Notes: generated by a model from the letters alone, not told the origin. Counted from the first letter of the stretch, positions 45,216-57,240 are shown. The stretch: DNA of 64,000 bases from Sipunculus nudus (GCA_026874595.1 CM049317.1:58642118-58706117); one strand, 5' to 3'. Numbers and translations: made by a program.

Positions 45216-47220
45216 AAATAGATCTTATCTAGGGGTCTGATGTGTTGGGGCCTGAGCTGCCCTAATTAGACAAAAGGCAGTAAGTGCTCTAAAGATAATT
45301 TTGAGTAATTGCCCTTTAAAGTGTTTCTAAGTGTCCAATTAAGACCATTATCAGCAGGTACCGAACTTTATATTTTATATGTACGATATTATAGCAGTAT
45401 TCAACTGGTAACTGGAGGAAGCATTCCAGCCATTTGTTTTTTAAATATTGCGAGAACTGTCTTTTACCTCATTACTGCAGAAGCGATTAAATATAACCTC
45501 CCAAAGGCAAAAAGCAGTAACTGCACAGTCGATGATTCTGAATTTAAATAATTACCTTTTCCAAGTGGTTAAAGTGTCACATTACATCATTAATACTAAA
45601 ATTTTCCAGACTGACGTAAACATCACCTTAAAACCTTGGCCACAACCTCACAAAATGCAATTTTAAGCCAAAACTTGGGTAATATTTTCCGATTAATTGT
45701 AAACAAAGTAAGGCATAATAAAAATAAACCACAGATGCGCATCTGCATAGGGAGTTCTACTAATACAGGTAGATGTCTTTTCCTGTAGGCATTTTGTTTA
45801 AAATATACTATAATATTTTCTCTATATTGGTGGATTTATTTTAATTTTTGTAATTGTACCATCTCTTACATGATCATCAACCAGAAATTGTAAAATTAAG
45901 TTAGGCAATGTTTTAATAATGACACAAATGTCTATTAATGTTTCAACTCAAATCATTATTTTAATATATTTATGGCACTGAAATCGACAAGAACAGTCAA
46001 CGTTTCGTTGAGCAAATAATAACATTGTTTCAAGAATGAAGATAATATTGATAATAAACATTAGGACATGATTTTAGAAATTTGAACCTAAGACTGTATT
46101 CAGCTAGAGGCAAAGTTTGTTTAGATATTTCAATAAAGGTTAACTGTCATGTCCTTTGAAGTCTGAAATCTGCTTATCCTGACATCATACTACGTTCAGT
46201 TTCCTCAACGAGATTGTTTAATGTAAAAATCTTTTAACAAATATTTAAAATTACTTTATATTATTTGGGATATGCCGGAAAAATACGACAGCCTGTCTGC
46301 ATGTAAAATTTCAACTTCTCTGGGCTGATGGTCTAATTTTATGCTCGGGTGATGATCCATTTTCTGACCTTCTGAAGTATTGCAACTTGTGTCTTTGCTT
46401 CCTACAGCAAAAATATAGGTCAGCTATTTACGGTCAGGTATGCTGAACTTTAGTCAAAAGTCAAATATTTCTTTATGTGAAGCGTAATCCTTGCGTCTAA
46501 AACGAAGTGTCCTCTGTTGGGGGATAATTGTCATTTTCAAAAATACAAGAAAAATTATTAAATATGAAAATATTAAAGTGGTGGTACCAGTCTTCAGCAG
46601 CATTTCAAGATTTTCAGGGATCAATTTTTAGATCATATTTCATAAAAATATTCATAGCCATTCCCGAAAAGTATGATCCTATATAAATTTACTAAATTTA
46701 ACTTATATGGACTGAAAAAATTCCCCCGTAACTGTAAGAGTACCTGATAGTTATTTCTTATCCCCATACCCAAAACAATCTAGTGGCATTTAAAGTTTGG
46801 ATATGCAATGTACTGCCAATCCCATTTTTCCATTTCTGATCAGTGGAAGGATAGACCCATGGATGAAATATGTGATTCTCAAAAATAAAAGTATAAAGCC
46901 TATACTTTCGTCCAAGATGACCGGTTAGGACGCTGTTTGTCAAGCTGGAACTTAAAAAGTACTGAGGATATTATTTGGATCCTTCTGAATATAGAGCGAG
47001 AACTGTAATATGTCAATGACGATTAGCATTCTGAATTCCATAACAATCAATCTGACTTATATCAAATGTGGTCTTTTATTTGATGTTTTATTTTTCTGTA
47101 CCCAGAGAACACAAGTTAATTAACTTAATCCTGGATTTCCCATAGATGACATACCAGGACTGTCATCATGTTGACTTTCTGGCTTAATAGTTTCTATCTG
47201 CTTAGATAACCTAAAATGCC
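45216..47220. other. No gene seen; scattered GCAGTAA motifs
   Basis: GGCAGTAAGTGC (about 45,275), ATTACTGCAGAAG (about 45,471) and GCAGTAACTGC (about 45,514) echo the cluster at 47.56 kb. The ORFs are short and unassigned. A minus-strand 61-codon frame at 46,758-46,943 has no recognised family. Confidence 0.4.
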
Positions 47221-47349
<129 letters not shown>

Positions 47350-47559
47350 CTGTCATGTCCGTATTTCACCATAGTGTCAAGTTTTTCCTGCTATATAGTT
47401 TCACAATCTATTCTGTTATGTTTTAATTTGTTATACATCTTTTCTGCAGAGCCATGGAATTCATCCACCTTAGTTTTTCAGAAAGAAATTTGTTTAACTT
47501 TCACGAACAAATAGCAGTATCTTCCTTGTCAGTTTACGAAATATATGCCAATCCTTAGG

Positions 47560-47850
47560 TAAAGAGCAGTAAGTGTTCTTACTGCTATTTATCTTAGGAT
47601 TTCCTAATGCTTCCTGTGCGGAAAAGGCAGTAAGTGAAGATACTGCTTTTTACTTCAGTATTGTGGTGCGTAAACGCAAATATGGTGATGTTACTGCCCT
47701 CATATCTCGAGATTCCCAAGGGCTAGGACTTAGCAACACATATATCTGACAGAACATATACTTCTATTGAAGATTTGAGCGTTAACTCATTTTTGCCCAA
47801 ACATGGACTTACTGCCTTTGCTTTAGCACGGCAGTGAGGATAAGGAGTAT
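47560..47850. repeat. Cluster of inverted GCAGTAAGT motifs
   Basis: GCAGTAAGTGTTCTTACTGC (47,567-47,586) is a perfect 8-bp hairpin. GGCAGTAAGTGAAGATACTGC (about 47,629) is a second. GTTACTGCC (about 47,692), ACTTACTGCC (about 47,809) and GGCAGTGAGG (about 47,831) add single arms. All lie within 290 bp and related motifs occur near 45.3-45.5 kb. No known element is recognised. Confidence 0.6.
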
Positions 47851-47864
47851 ATTTATATTATATG

Positions 47865-47865
<1 letters not shown>

Positions 47866-47924
<59 letters not shown>
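47866..47924. repeat. (TA)n microsatellite
   Basis: TA run of about 58 bases. Confidence 0.95.
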
Positions 47925-47925
<1 letters not shown>

Positions 47926-48069
47926 TTATGGTGAAAACAAATATTTACAAGGGAAAGCTCTGCTAAAAGGGAGCCACGATTTATAATGGGAGCTCATTTC
48001 TTGAGAAATGTAATTATTTCGGTCCTTTTAACTCCATGTTCATCGATATATGATTAGCAAATTTCTGGG

Positions 48070-48438
48070 ATGGGATGGGAGATAGAGAGAAAATTATACT
48101 TTTGCCTCCCGCAGAAAGGCGAAAAATTTACTATTGCCTCCCGCGAACTTCAGGTATTTAAGTGTGGTGGGGATGTTCCCATTCGCCCCTTGTCCCCTCT
48201 AAGTTCCCGTGTGTATGTTTTATCATATAGTAGGTCGGATTCCGCTTGCATACGTTCACGCTCTTTCGAAACCACCAAGGGATACATGAACCGGGTTAAA
48301 GTACCACCACACAGACAAATTGGTCAATTAACTTGCCAGATAATCGATAACGCGCCAGAAAATGAAAAGGTCACATTATTAACTGTTGATGAATGTATGC
48401 ACATTGCGTTATTCAATAAATATACTGGCGTCAACTGA
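48070..48438 (+). CDS. Hypothetical 122-codon ORF, unassigned
   Basis: A plus-strand ORF starts at ATG 48,070 and ends at TGA 48,438. It has no hydrophobic segment, recognisable domain or repeat-family match. Its 5' part contains a 31-bp tandem duplication (TTTTGCCTCCCGCAGAAAGG and TATTGCCTCCCGCGAAC), giving a repeated F/IA-SR-type peptide only after a frame change. The middle is rich in Ser/Arg/Pro (PLSPLSSRVYVLSYSR). The region is less AT-rich than its neighbours. There is no promoter evidence, splice-site evidence or neighbouring exon, so this could be chance or an unrecognised transposon relic. Confidence 0.2.
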   Translation: MGWEIERKLYFCLPQKGEKFTIASRELQVFKCGGDVPIRPLSPLSSRVYVLSYSRSDSACIRSRSFETTKGYMNRVKVPPHRQIGQLTCQIIDNAPENEKVTLLTVDECMHIALFNKYTGVN

Positions 48439-48559
48439 ACTTAACTAATTGCACTTATTTTCGGTCTGGTTCACAGTAAGTGACAGCGTACCTGTTGAGG
48501 CGAAAAACCAGTCTTACGCTTGTACCATAGTCTTTAAAGTCAGAGGAGCAAAATGATGC

Positions 48560-49800
48560 TAATAATTGATATGATTTGATTTATTTATTTATTACAAATT
48601 TATCTGATTAGGATAGCCCATTATCTTTATCTTTTAGTGGGGTCCATTTACCATTGCATATACAATATCAAAATAAAATTAGCTCAAAGAATATATTGTT
48701 ACGAAACCTAATAACAACAGATCACGTAGTCGTGACGAGCATAAATTTTGTTACGGAGATCAATAAAATCAGATTCTGTAAAACTAGGCAGCGTGAAATG
48801 TCTAGGTGAATGAATAAAGAAGTCAGTGGCTTTTTGTTAACAAATATTTATAATTTATTCCTAAAACAACCCTAACATTACAATACACTAAATCAATACA
48901 ATTACAAAGTATAACAACAGTATAACAGTAAATCAATACATTTACACAGTATAATAAATAAAGTGTACAGTACCAGATCGAGTATCCACAAACTGACGGT
49001 CTAGAGGTCCACGAACTGACGCTCTTCTGTGTCCGCTGGAATTTTTCTCTCTCCTCTACCCGGCTCTAAACACAGCCCCTAACTTATAGCTTCTCCAACC
49101 AAAGCCTAGAAACTTCTATTTCACGAACAACCCAAATAACACAACAATACATAATACAAACGCGCCCAAAGAACAAAACAAGACACGCGCTCATAGAGCG
49201 CGATCAGCCCGGAAAATTCCAGATGAGCATGAGCGCTGTGTCTTTACACGCCAGGGTTCACCCGGTACGGATTAAACCGAGCGCTGTGTCTCTACACGCC
49301 ATAGGGATTGACGCCCAGGACTTGAGCCTAACACAAAACATAATGTCAACAGCGCACAACAACAGAGACACCTGTAACAATATTAAAAGGCAATTAGATG
49401 AATAAGAACTACAATATGTATATGATAAGACATGATAAAATATAAAAAATCCTACATGATACTAAGAAACGGAATTCGGTGAGACATATTAAGTAAAAAC
49501 AATCATAAGTGAAACATATACACAGTCCACAATTTCAAAATATAGGATAAATATCCATATGCAAAAATACATGTAAACCTGAAGAGTTAATGTGATTCGC
49601 GGAAGTAGATATGTAGATTATTCAGTATTAAGATTTGAAGAGAGAAAATGCCTTAACTCATTCTTAAACACGGGAGGTGACGTAAGAGTTCGGATATGAG
49701 CTGGCAGTTTGTTCTACTGGACAGGTCCAGAACAGACAAGTGAGGATTTGTAATGTTCAGCTTCTGGCAATAATAAATCAGCTTGATTTAAACTGATTGT
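48560..49800 (-). pseudogene. LINE 3' end (C-terminus and 3' UTR), split by a solo LTR
   Basis: Minus strand: Q*NKLPAHIRTLTSPPVFKN then ELRHFLSS (49,640-49,735) is the C-terminal block of a CR1/RTE-type ORF2, with the expected Trp codon replaced by a stop. About 260 bp of 3' UTR leads to 49,380. After the inserted LTR the UTR resumes at 48,696 and ends ATGGGCTATCCTAATCAGAT followed by TTTGTAATAAATAAATAAAT, a typical LINE tail, at about 48,570. The reverse transcriptase is missing. Confidence 0.7.
48697..49379 (-). mobile_element. Family A solo LTR (683 bp) with ATAT target duplication
   Basis: Begins TGTTACGAAACC, ends CACCTGTAACA, flanked by ATAT direct repeats (48,693-48,696; 49,380-49,383). 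Shared internal blocks with 21,262-22,074 include ACTAGGCAGCGTGAAATGTC, GAAGTCAGTGGCTTTTTG and AAAACAACCCTAACATTACA. It is shorter than the 813-bp copy by internal deletions, and its TATA region has decayed to ACTTATAGC. The 4-bp duplication size agrees with the other copy. Confidence 0.85.
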
Positions 49801-50606
49801 TTTATTTCCCTGATAAACTATTAAGTAAATAAACAAATAAATAAGATAATTAAATGTAGGCGTTTACTTGAATAATCGAACATAAAATAAATGTGAGTTT
49901 ACAAACATAATGCTAGCCAGTAAATAACTGGCTTAGGTGTTAGCAGGATAAAGGGGGGGGGTCCCTCTGCCCCCCCCCCCCCCCCCATGAATACATCCCT
50001 TGATTTAGAGCTGCATGGTGTCCTTATACCATGTATTCTCCACAAACAAGTCCCATATACCCCATGGTGGAACAGAATCAATATAAAGGGTTATTAATTA
50101 AATGACGTCAAGGACTTCAATAAAATCAAGCTGAGAGGATATGTCTGTCCTTGTAAGTTTCCTCCGAGAAGATTTTAGGATAGTTCCTGGGGAGTTCAAA
50201 ACACAGTGGGAAGCCAGGTCATTTCCGCAGGCATTGGGTCGTAATACAAGGTGTTTAATCAATTCTATATCCCCGATTGCCTTTAGCTTTAAGGTTCACT
50301 TTGACCAGAGCGCATCTTGGGGGGAAGATCGAATACCAAGCGAAATATGTGTACAGTGATTTGCGTACAAAAACCGAATTGAAATAAATACGATAAAAAC
50401 ATCCGATATATGACAAAAATAAAAATTTAATACTTTGTAACAGCATAAAATGAAATATGCTAGAAACTTTAAGAGTTAAAAGCAATTCTTTATTCCCCAA
50501 ATCACCTCACGCGGCCTCCATACACTGGGGTCTCAGATCTCGCTGTTTTGTATTGAAAGATTATCTGGGTCCAAGAGTGATATTTGTAGCCGTGTTCCCA
50601 ATGCTA
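49801..50606. other. No gene seen; G/C tracts
   Basis: A GGGGGGGGGTCCCTCTGCC then C-tract patch (49,952-49,986) may be another fragment of the G/C-tract MITE. The 72-codon ORF at 50,141 has no motif. Confidence 0.4.
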
Positions 50607-50608
50607 TA

Positions 50609-51550
50609 CAGTAGAGCGTCGTTTATCCGAAATACTCGGGAGACAAATTTTTTGTTCGGATGAACGATCGTTCGGATGAACGTTTTCGCATAAAATTGCT
50701 CTAGGAATCACCGTGATTAAGCCTACCGCCGACGTTGAATTCTCGGGGCGAGATAAGTTGGCTTGATACACGTGTCAAGTCTTGCAAAGATTGACAGCTT
50801 GTCACTGACAAGACATGGCGCTTACGCGACTCCATTAACGAGTAAGAGTTAACAGTATGTAAAAATTCAAGTTGAGAATAAGCAGGATGAGCAGTAAAAC
50901 GTGTTGATATTGACTATTACAATGGCTTAATCGGCTTCATAGCATGGTTTATACAAACCTCAGACTTCCTAAACTGCAGTCGTAAGCAACGATTCTAGCT
51001 AATCAAAATTCCCATATATTGGGCAGAAATTATTTGGCCAATAAACTAAGGCCAGTAAATAACGGAGGCGTACATAAACTCAACTTATTCTTACCGCTGT
51101 ACTTAAGGCCTTGGCGTCTACCGGAACGAAGATCAAAGCTATCCTTTAAAGCCACCCTGACCAAAGCTGAGCCGAGGACTACACGGATCGGCGAGGCTGA
51201 GTTTATCACCCCTACAACCTGCGGTCGGCTACTTAGTTAGGGTCTGTTGTAATATTTTGTTTTACAGGTTAATTACCAAGGCCTGGGCATTCTGCGAGGA
51301 CAACCCCGGCCATTGTGGCGGTGTCTTTACACCTACTGCCTACGCTCGGGTGCACTTATCAGTCGCCGATATGTATCACCACTGATGTGGCTACTTTTGT
51401 TTTGAATTAGACAATCTTTTATATCATTTTTCAGGATTTTTTGTTATTGTTCAGATTTCGGATAATTGGTCAAAATTTCGGTTCTCCCTTTTTTATTTCG
51501 GAAGAATGATTTTTCGGATAAATGGTGTTCGGATATTCGACGTTCTACTG
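50609..51550. mobile_element. Non-autonomous pogo/Tigger-like element (942 bp)
   Basis: The left end CAGTAGAGCGTCGTTTATCC and the right end, read inward, CAGTAGAACGTCGAATATCC are inverted repeats. Subterminal TTCGGAT motifs repeat on both sides. TA dinucleotides directly flank the element (50,607-50,608 and 51,551-51,552), the expected Tc1/mariner-type target duplication. No DDE transposase ORF is present; the 73-codon ORF at 51,019-51,240 has no recognised motif. Assignment to pogo/Tigger rests on the CAGTAGA... termini and the TA target. Confidence 0.85.
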
Positions 51551-51559
51551 TACCATGCT

Positions 51560-51850
51560 CCCATTGGTCTGATTACAATACTTTGCTCTTTGCGAACCCT
51601 GGTGGTGGGACCCAGAGAATCTTGCCATAAAACGCAGCGGTTAAAGCCAAGGACATCTGGAACGACTGAAGTGAATAGCCAGTGTGTGAGGAGCGTAGCT
51701 TCTCAGAGGAATAACAGTGTTTCTATGACGACTGGTTTAGCGTGCCCATATTCTAAACGTCAACCAGATGGCGACATATTGAAACAATCATGGAGTTGGT
51801 GCCAAACATCTCTGAGTAGATATTTGGTCTTCTTATATACATTCTAGCTG
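51560..51850 (+). repeat. Diverged repeat, unit 1
   Basis: CCCAGAGAATCTTGCCATAA and GCAGCGGTTA align with CCAGAGAACCTTGCTATACA and GCAGCGGTTA in unit 2 (52,455-52,640). The match extends to GGAACGACTGAAGTG versus GGGACGAAACCAGTG and GTGAGGAGCGTA versus GCGAGGAGGGTA. The reading frames are loosely similar (RTLV...RE.C...QRL), which could reflect an old coding relic. Confidence 0.5.
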
Positions 51851-52454
51851 TAAATATACATACATTCCCACTGAAGCACCAATTATCCAATAAGCAGGTT
51901 TATGCTTCGGTTGAGGTGATGATGTTCTATCACATTGAGTCCTTTAAACCGAAATATTATATTAAAATGTCTACACTCTCAACTATCGAGGAATAAAAAA
52001 TATTGCGTATTGTTTGATCAACATATTAATTCTTCAACATCCATTGTGGAAATCGGTAGATTCATACCTAATCCAGATGAACTTACCAACCGACCATCGT
52101 AAAGAGATAGAGGCACGTGGAAAAAAAATGGATAACGGATAACAAACAAAATGACAGAAGCGAAAACATGACCCCCTTGGCAAAGGAAATAAAGGAAATA
52201 CTTGATTCTTCGTTGAGGAAAAGTTATACACGAAAAAATATGCATCGCATATATTCAGTTAGATGGTAATAGAACCGAAGAGGTCCGCCTGTCTCGTGGC
52301 CCTTATATAATCCCCGACTAATTGTAAAACGAATTACGCACCTCACGCAACTGTGTAACACAGAAAACAATAACAAAGAAATAGGGCAAAGAATCCGAAC
52401 AATGAGAGTTTGTGATCCGGTGTAATCAAACCGACGAAAGTTTGGGCTCAATTC

Positions 52455-52640
52455 GCAATGCAATAAAACGCTTTCAGTTGTCTTTTTACTCTCCTGTGCG
52501 CACCTTGGTGTCCCAGTCCAGAGAACCTTGCTATACAAAGCAGCGGTTACACGAAAGGAGAACTGGGACGAAACCAGTGTATAACTGCTGCGCGAGGAGG
52601 GTAAAAACGAGCACTCGATTATTGGAGTCCAGACAACTCT
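52455..52640 (+). repeat. Diverged repeat, unit 2
   Basis: Partner of 51,560-51,850. A 144-codon minus-strand frame (52,224-52,658) covers it but has no domain; a 65-codon frame on the same strand is nested nearby. I treat both frames as incidental. Confidence 0.5.
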
Positions 52641-53103
52641 TCGGGGATTCTGAAACAATCATATAGGCTTGCATTTCGAGACATTTAAATCTTGATTTAA
52701 TTATTTTCAAGTGCCCCTGTAAAGCTGATGAGTTTCTTACCAATGCAAACAAAAAGTCTTCCCTCCATACGTAATACCAACTTGTAAATATTAACCGCTA
52801 TAAATTTATATCCATGGATAATTTTAAAAAAATGACCCTTTTAAGTTATTTTTCCATTTTGTTATAGCTTATTTTCCACCTCTTAATTACGAACGGTATA
52901 CCCATAACTGTACACGCCAAAACGGAGTTTACATGCTCCACAGTTATTGTCTAAGAAAAACTCCTCCGAGACACTTAGGCGGATCTTTCTGAAACACGGC
53001 ATACTCACAGAAATTCACTACGCTTCGGCCTTTTGAAATCAGTTCGGCTAAGTAAAAACAATAAGCCTCGCTCACACCTCCTGGGGGTCTTCGGGGGCTG
53101 GCC
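52641..53103. other. No gene seen
   Basis: Nothing recognised on either strand. Confidence 0.4.
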
Positions 53104-53303
53104 TAAAACACGGAACAGAACAGAACATGTTACGCGGAACAGGACCTAATTTACGGAACGGTACGAAACAAAAATATAAAAGTGTCATAACTTTGAAAAG
53201 GGCGAATGTATCATGATATATTTTAGTAATTAACGTATTTCATCATATGCGATTTTTTAAATTTTCATTTTAGCCCCTGTTCCGCGTTTGGTTCTGTTCC
53301 GTG
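53104..53303. mobile_element. MITE with CACGGAACAGAAC inverted ends
   Basis: CACGGAACAGAAC at the left is matched by GGTTCTGTTCCGTGG at the right (inward CCACGGAACAGAACC). Subterminal GCGGAACAGG and CTGTTCCGC also pair. About 200 bp long and noncoding. Superfamily unknown; no target duplication was resolved. Confidence 0.65.
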
Positions 53304-53359
53304 GTGAAGTGCAGTGAAGCTTAGTGAATGACTTACAGGGTCTCATGTGAACTCGTGCC

Positions 53360-54331
53360 GAAAAAAAAATCACTGGCGCCACCTACAATTGAGTGGTTCG
53401 ATTTATTGGGCTGCAATTATGCATGTCTGTTATATGTATATTCATAGTCTAGGTATAATAATGCTATGTATCATTAATATTTATTTATCTAATCATCTGT
53501 GTCACATGAAATGTAGAGCCAACATTTACCAGCTTCCCCAAATGTTATTTTTCTCATATATATAAATAATATAGTTTGAACAAGTCTACCGGAAAGTCAG
53601 GAGTTGATACTGGAAGTACTGAAGATGGCGTTGTGCGCTCGTAAGAGTGGCTGAAGTCGATAATAGTGCGGGTTACCAGTCTATGTGGTAACATCTGTAA
53701 TCGTTTTGGCGTCCCTCATGTGTTGCTCGGGGTGAAAATCATTTATATCTCAGGAGTGATTCGAATTCGCCCTGATATTTGGAATTTCATTCCATCTTCG
53801 ATACCTCTCTTATACACATGACATGTGGCGCCACATGTAGAATACATCCATGCGTTCATCTTGGAAGTGGTTTGATGTATCCAGTGGAATTTTGCATGTG
53901 CATAGATCTTTGATACCTTAATGTCGTACCTGGTTACGCAAAATGCAATTATTTTAGCTTCATCCATAAATCTGTTCAGGTGAAAATTGCACATATCTGG
54001 ATCAGGGGTGGGTGGACGTATCTGGGTCAACTTTTGCATGTTTTCCATCTCGGAGAGCTCTCTCTTGTGACAACACTGGTACCCCACCGGCCAGAAAATG
54101 TGCATGTTCCACCGTCTCATGTGGATTTTCACGGAGCTGGTGAACATTCCACAATCACTCATTCGTTGAATATACCTATTAATTTATTTCAGGGGTGTTG
54201 TTTTTGTATCTTCCTAAAAGTTGCAGTTTCAATAGATCTTAGATTTCTTGATCTTGTATACGTGACTAGTGGTGCCACCTTTAATCGTTTTTCCGTTGTC
54301 TCCATCCGTGCATCTGCATAGGAGAAAAATC

Positions 54332-54362
<31 letters not shown>

Positions 54363-54560
54363 TATAAATATATATCAGGAATGCTTTGAAAGTGGCCTAA
54401 AATTATGCAAGTTATACTATGAGAACACTGTCCAGGCGGGAATAACTCTTTTTTTAAACACGCCAAAATTATTAAATCATAGTTGTGTCCCCTTGCAGGA
54501 CGCCACCATGATAACGAGAACTCGTATCTGTGGTTTTTGTGATTTTACGTTTGTGATTTA
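53360..54560. repeat. Degenerate ~230/450-bp tandem repeat
   Basis: GGCGCCACC-type motifs recur at about 53,371, 53,826, 54,271 and 54,500. AAAATCAT-TATAT-TCAGGA(G/A)TG segments recur at 53,735 and 54,327, with AAAATTGCACATATCTGGAT at 53,980 as a further relative. The 139-codon minus-strand frame at 53,743-54,162 lies across these units and lacks any known domain. A (TA)n array lies at 54,332-54,375. Confidence 0.45.
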
Positions 54561-54880
54561 GTTCCATGATTTTTCTATTTAGTTTGATGGGAACTAGAAT
54601 ATCAGGAAGGACCCCGCGAAAGGCCCATAGGCTTCAAGTGCGGCCTAAGTGATGCTTGAGAAAATATAATGAAAGACCTGATTACATGCAGAGACAGTGG
54701 AAACTAACCAAGACAGTTTTTAAACATCTGAACCGAGATGAATCAGTGATAGTCGTGTATGAAGGTGTAGGAGTGAAGCATTTAAAACAATAGAGGCATA
54801 ATAACATCTGATGGAATAAACTGTTAGACTTTTTAAACATATAAATCAGTGGGATGATCCTACGACTTTGACCTTTGAAA
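54561..54880. other. No gene seen
   Basis: Nothing recognised. Confidence 0.4.
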
Positions 54881-56325
54881 TTGTGATGTTGAAATCAATA
54901 TGGTTATTTCCGTTTTGTTAGGTAATCCTTAAAAGATTTTGGATTTGAACACTTACAAAGCCTCCACAATCTTTTTAAAGACTTTGGTGTGATGACCTTG
55001 ACCTTTGAACTCGTGACCCCGTAAGCCATAGGATTTTTACATCAGTGGTGGGCCATTAAAAAAATAAGTTTAAAATCCATGTGTCAACCCTAACTGGAAT
55101 TTTCATCCCCATACAAATTTGAGGACAGGCGGCTCATTTTACTCCGACCTTTGAACTTGTGACCCCAAAAACGACAGGAATCTTTCCCTACTGGCCGGTG
55201 AGCTATATGTGCCAGATGAAAGGTCAGGGATGACCAGTTTGGCATAAAATGCATCCATAATCTTTTTTAAATATGTCGGTCCTGCGCCCTTGTCCTTAAA
55301 CATCATGACTCAAAAGCTTAAGAGTTCTTTCTTTATAGGCAGGCCATACTAAGTCAAGTTTTAAATCCGTATGTCAATTAAAACTGGAATTATCACCATG
55401 AAAAAACACAGCAAGACAGACAGCTCGTGTGAACTTGATCTTTTACCTTGTGACCTCAAAATCGGCAGGAATATTTCCATATTAACAGAGCTATATGTGC
55501 AAGATTGCAGTTCTTGGATGAAAAGTATGGCTGAAAATGCATTCACAAACCTTTTAAAGATGTGGGTCCTGTGACGTTGACCTTTGATCTTATGACCCAC
55601 AAAATCTAGAGGGTTTGCTCTAGTGCTGGTCCATAGAGAAGTCAAGTTTGAAATCCATTATGTCATTCCAAACTTGAGTTATATTCCGAAAATCAATTTT
55701 TGGACAGATAGCTCTTCTGACCTTGGCCTTTAACTTGTGACCGCAATATTAAAAAGGGTCTTTCCCTATTGGCAGGTGAGCTGTATGTGCAAGATGGAAG
55801 GTTTGGGATGAAATTTTTGATTAAATAGCACCAGAAATCTTTTTAAAAATGCGAGACCTTTAACGTCTTAACCCCAAAATCAAACGGATGCTTGTTGTTG
55901 TGACGGCCATATATAAATCAAGTTTGAAATTCATATTTCAATCCCAACTAGAGTTATCATCCGGAAATCAATTTGTAGACACATGGCTCCTTTGAGGTTG
56001 ACCCCAAGATCGATAGAGGTCTTCCCTTATTAGCAGGTGTCCTATATGTTCAAATGGAACGTCTGAGATACAATGCTTGGCATGGAATGCATCCACAATT
56101 TTTTTATTTTCAATGTTGGTCGCGTGACCTTTGACGTTATAACCCCAAAATCAATAGAGTTCTTGCTTTAGTGGGGGGCTTTATATATGTTAAGTTTGAA
56201 ATCCATACGTCAATCCAAACTGGAGCTAACATCCGGAAACGAATCCGTGAACGGACAGACGGACGGACAGGGTGATTACTATAGGGCACCCTCTTATTCA
56301 AGCGGGGCCATATTTATGTCTTAAA
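54881..56325. repeat. Degenerate tandem repeat (TGACCTTTGAAC units)
   Basis: The motif GACCTTGACCTTTGAACTCG and relatives (ACCTTTGAACTTGTGACCCC, TTGACCTTTGATCTTATGAC) recur about every 140-150 bp, paired into units of about 300 bp with AAGTTTGAAATCCAT(A)CGTCAATCC, TTTCCCTATTGGCAGGTGAG and CTATATGTGCAAGAT. The right end is (ACGG)n followed by GGGTGATTACTATAGGGCAC, which resembles a common molluscan repeat terminus. Noncoding. Confidence 0.7.
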
Positions 56326-56411
56326 TATTGCATCGACTTTGCGAATCTACCTGTACTTTAACATGCGTGGGATGTGTAAATTCCACTCCAGGCGGAATGT
56401 TTAACCTCTGT

Positions 56412-56560
56412 CCTCTGTCTGTCTCTCTCTCCCTATGTCTCTGTCTCTCTCTCTCTGTCTCTCTCTCTCTCTTCCTTTTTTTTCTCTCTCTCTCTGTCTC
56501 TCTCTCCCTTTCTCTGTCTCTCTCTCCCTTTCTCTGTCTCTGTCTCTGTCTCTGTCTCTA

Positions 56561-56601
<41 letters not shown>

Positions 56602-56626
56602 TCAATATATATATATATATATATAT
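56412..56626. repeat. (TC)n-rich tract followed by (TA)n
   Basis: CTCT/CTGTCT repeats to about 56,580, then TA dinucleotides with a TTCA interruption. The leucine/serine-rich frames across it are repeat artefacts. Confidence 0.95.
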
Positions 56627-57240
56627 ACGAGTTATAATGTTCCTTTTTTTCAATTTAAGACATCTCAGTTTTAATTTGTCTCTCATATGAGGTATCATCA
56701 TTGATGTCTTTTATTTTTATTTAACATAGACGGACGTTTACACTTATACATAACAGAGACATATATCACACGGACTACAAACGAGAGCACATGAGAATGT
56801 GGGTTATTGTCATAACATGCAAGCAGTATAAGACACAAATGTAATTCGCCTAGGTGTTTCATATATGGTGCTATTTTTCTTATGGAGAATGCAGTTTCCA
56901 GAAAAAACACCAATTATAGCCAACGCGAAATTAAAACATAACTGTGTCTATACATGCATTTTTTATGAAACTCTGCACATCAATCATGCACTTAAATGCA
57001 CACACATAAACACGTATATATATGCATGTTATACATATATATATATACACATATACCCATTCACCAACATATACATATTATTGTTAACAATAAAACATCA
57101 AATCAGACTTATAATAATTCACTTTTATCCTCATCCTTCAACAACATTTGAATCTGTTCCAACTTTTTATTATGTTGATCCAATTTTCCTTTTCTCTCGG
57201 CAACCTTTCTATCAATTTTCTCCGTGGAGATAATTTTGTT
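56627..57240. other. Probable 3' UTR of the downstream-facing LINE
   Basis: It lies directly 3' of the LINE ORF2 stop on the minus strand. No poly(A) or target duplication was located, so the 3' boundary of the LINE is unknown. The 122-codon plus-strand frame at 56,865-57,233 is antisense to this and has no motif. Confidence 0.4.

Noticed and set aside
52224-52658. 144-codon minus-strand ORF
   Set aside because: No domain or splice-site support; overlaps a diverged noncoding repeat and frames open on the other strand.
53743-54162. 139-codon minus-strand ORF
   Set aside because: Lies across degenerate tandem units and has no recognised motif.
54480-54560. Perfect start context GCCACCATGA after a CCCCTTGCAG acceptor
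   Set aside because: Reading stops after about 16 codons with no donor, and GCCACC is part of the local tandem repeat motif.
56328-56690. 120-codon Leu/Ser-rich ORF resembling a membrane protein
   Set aside because: Translation of a (TC)n/(TA)n microsatellite.
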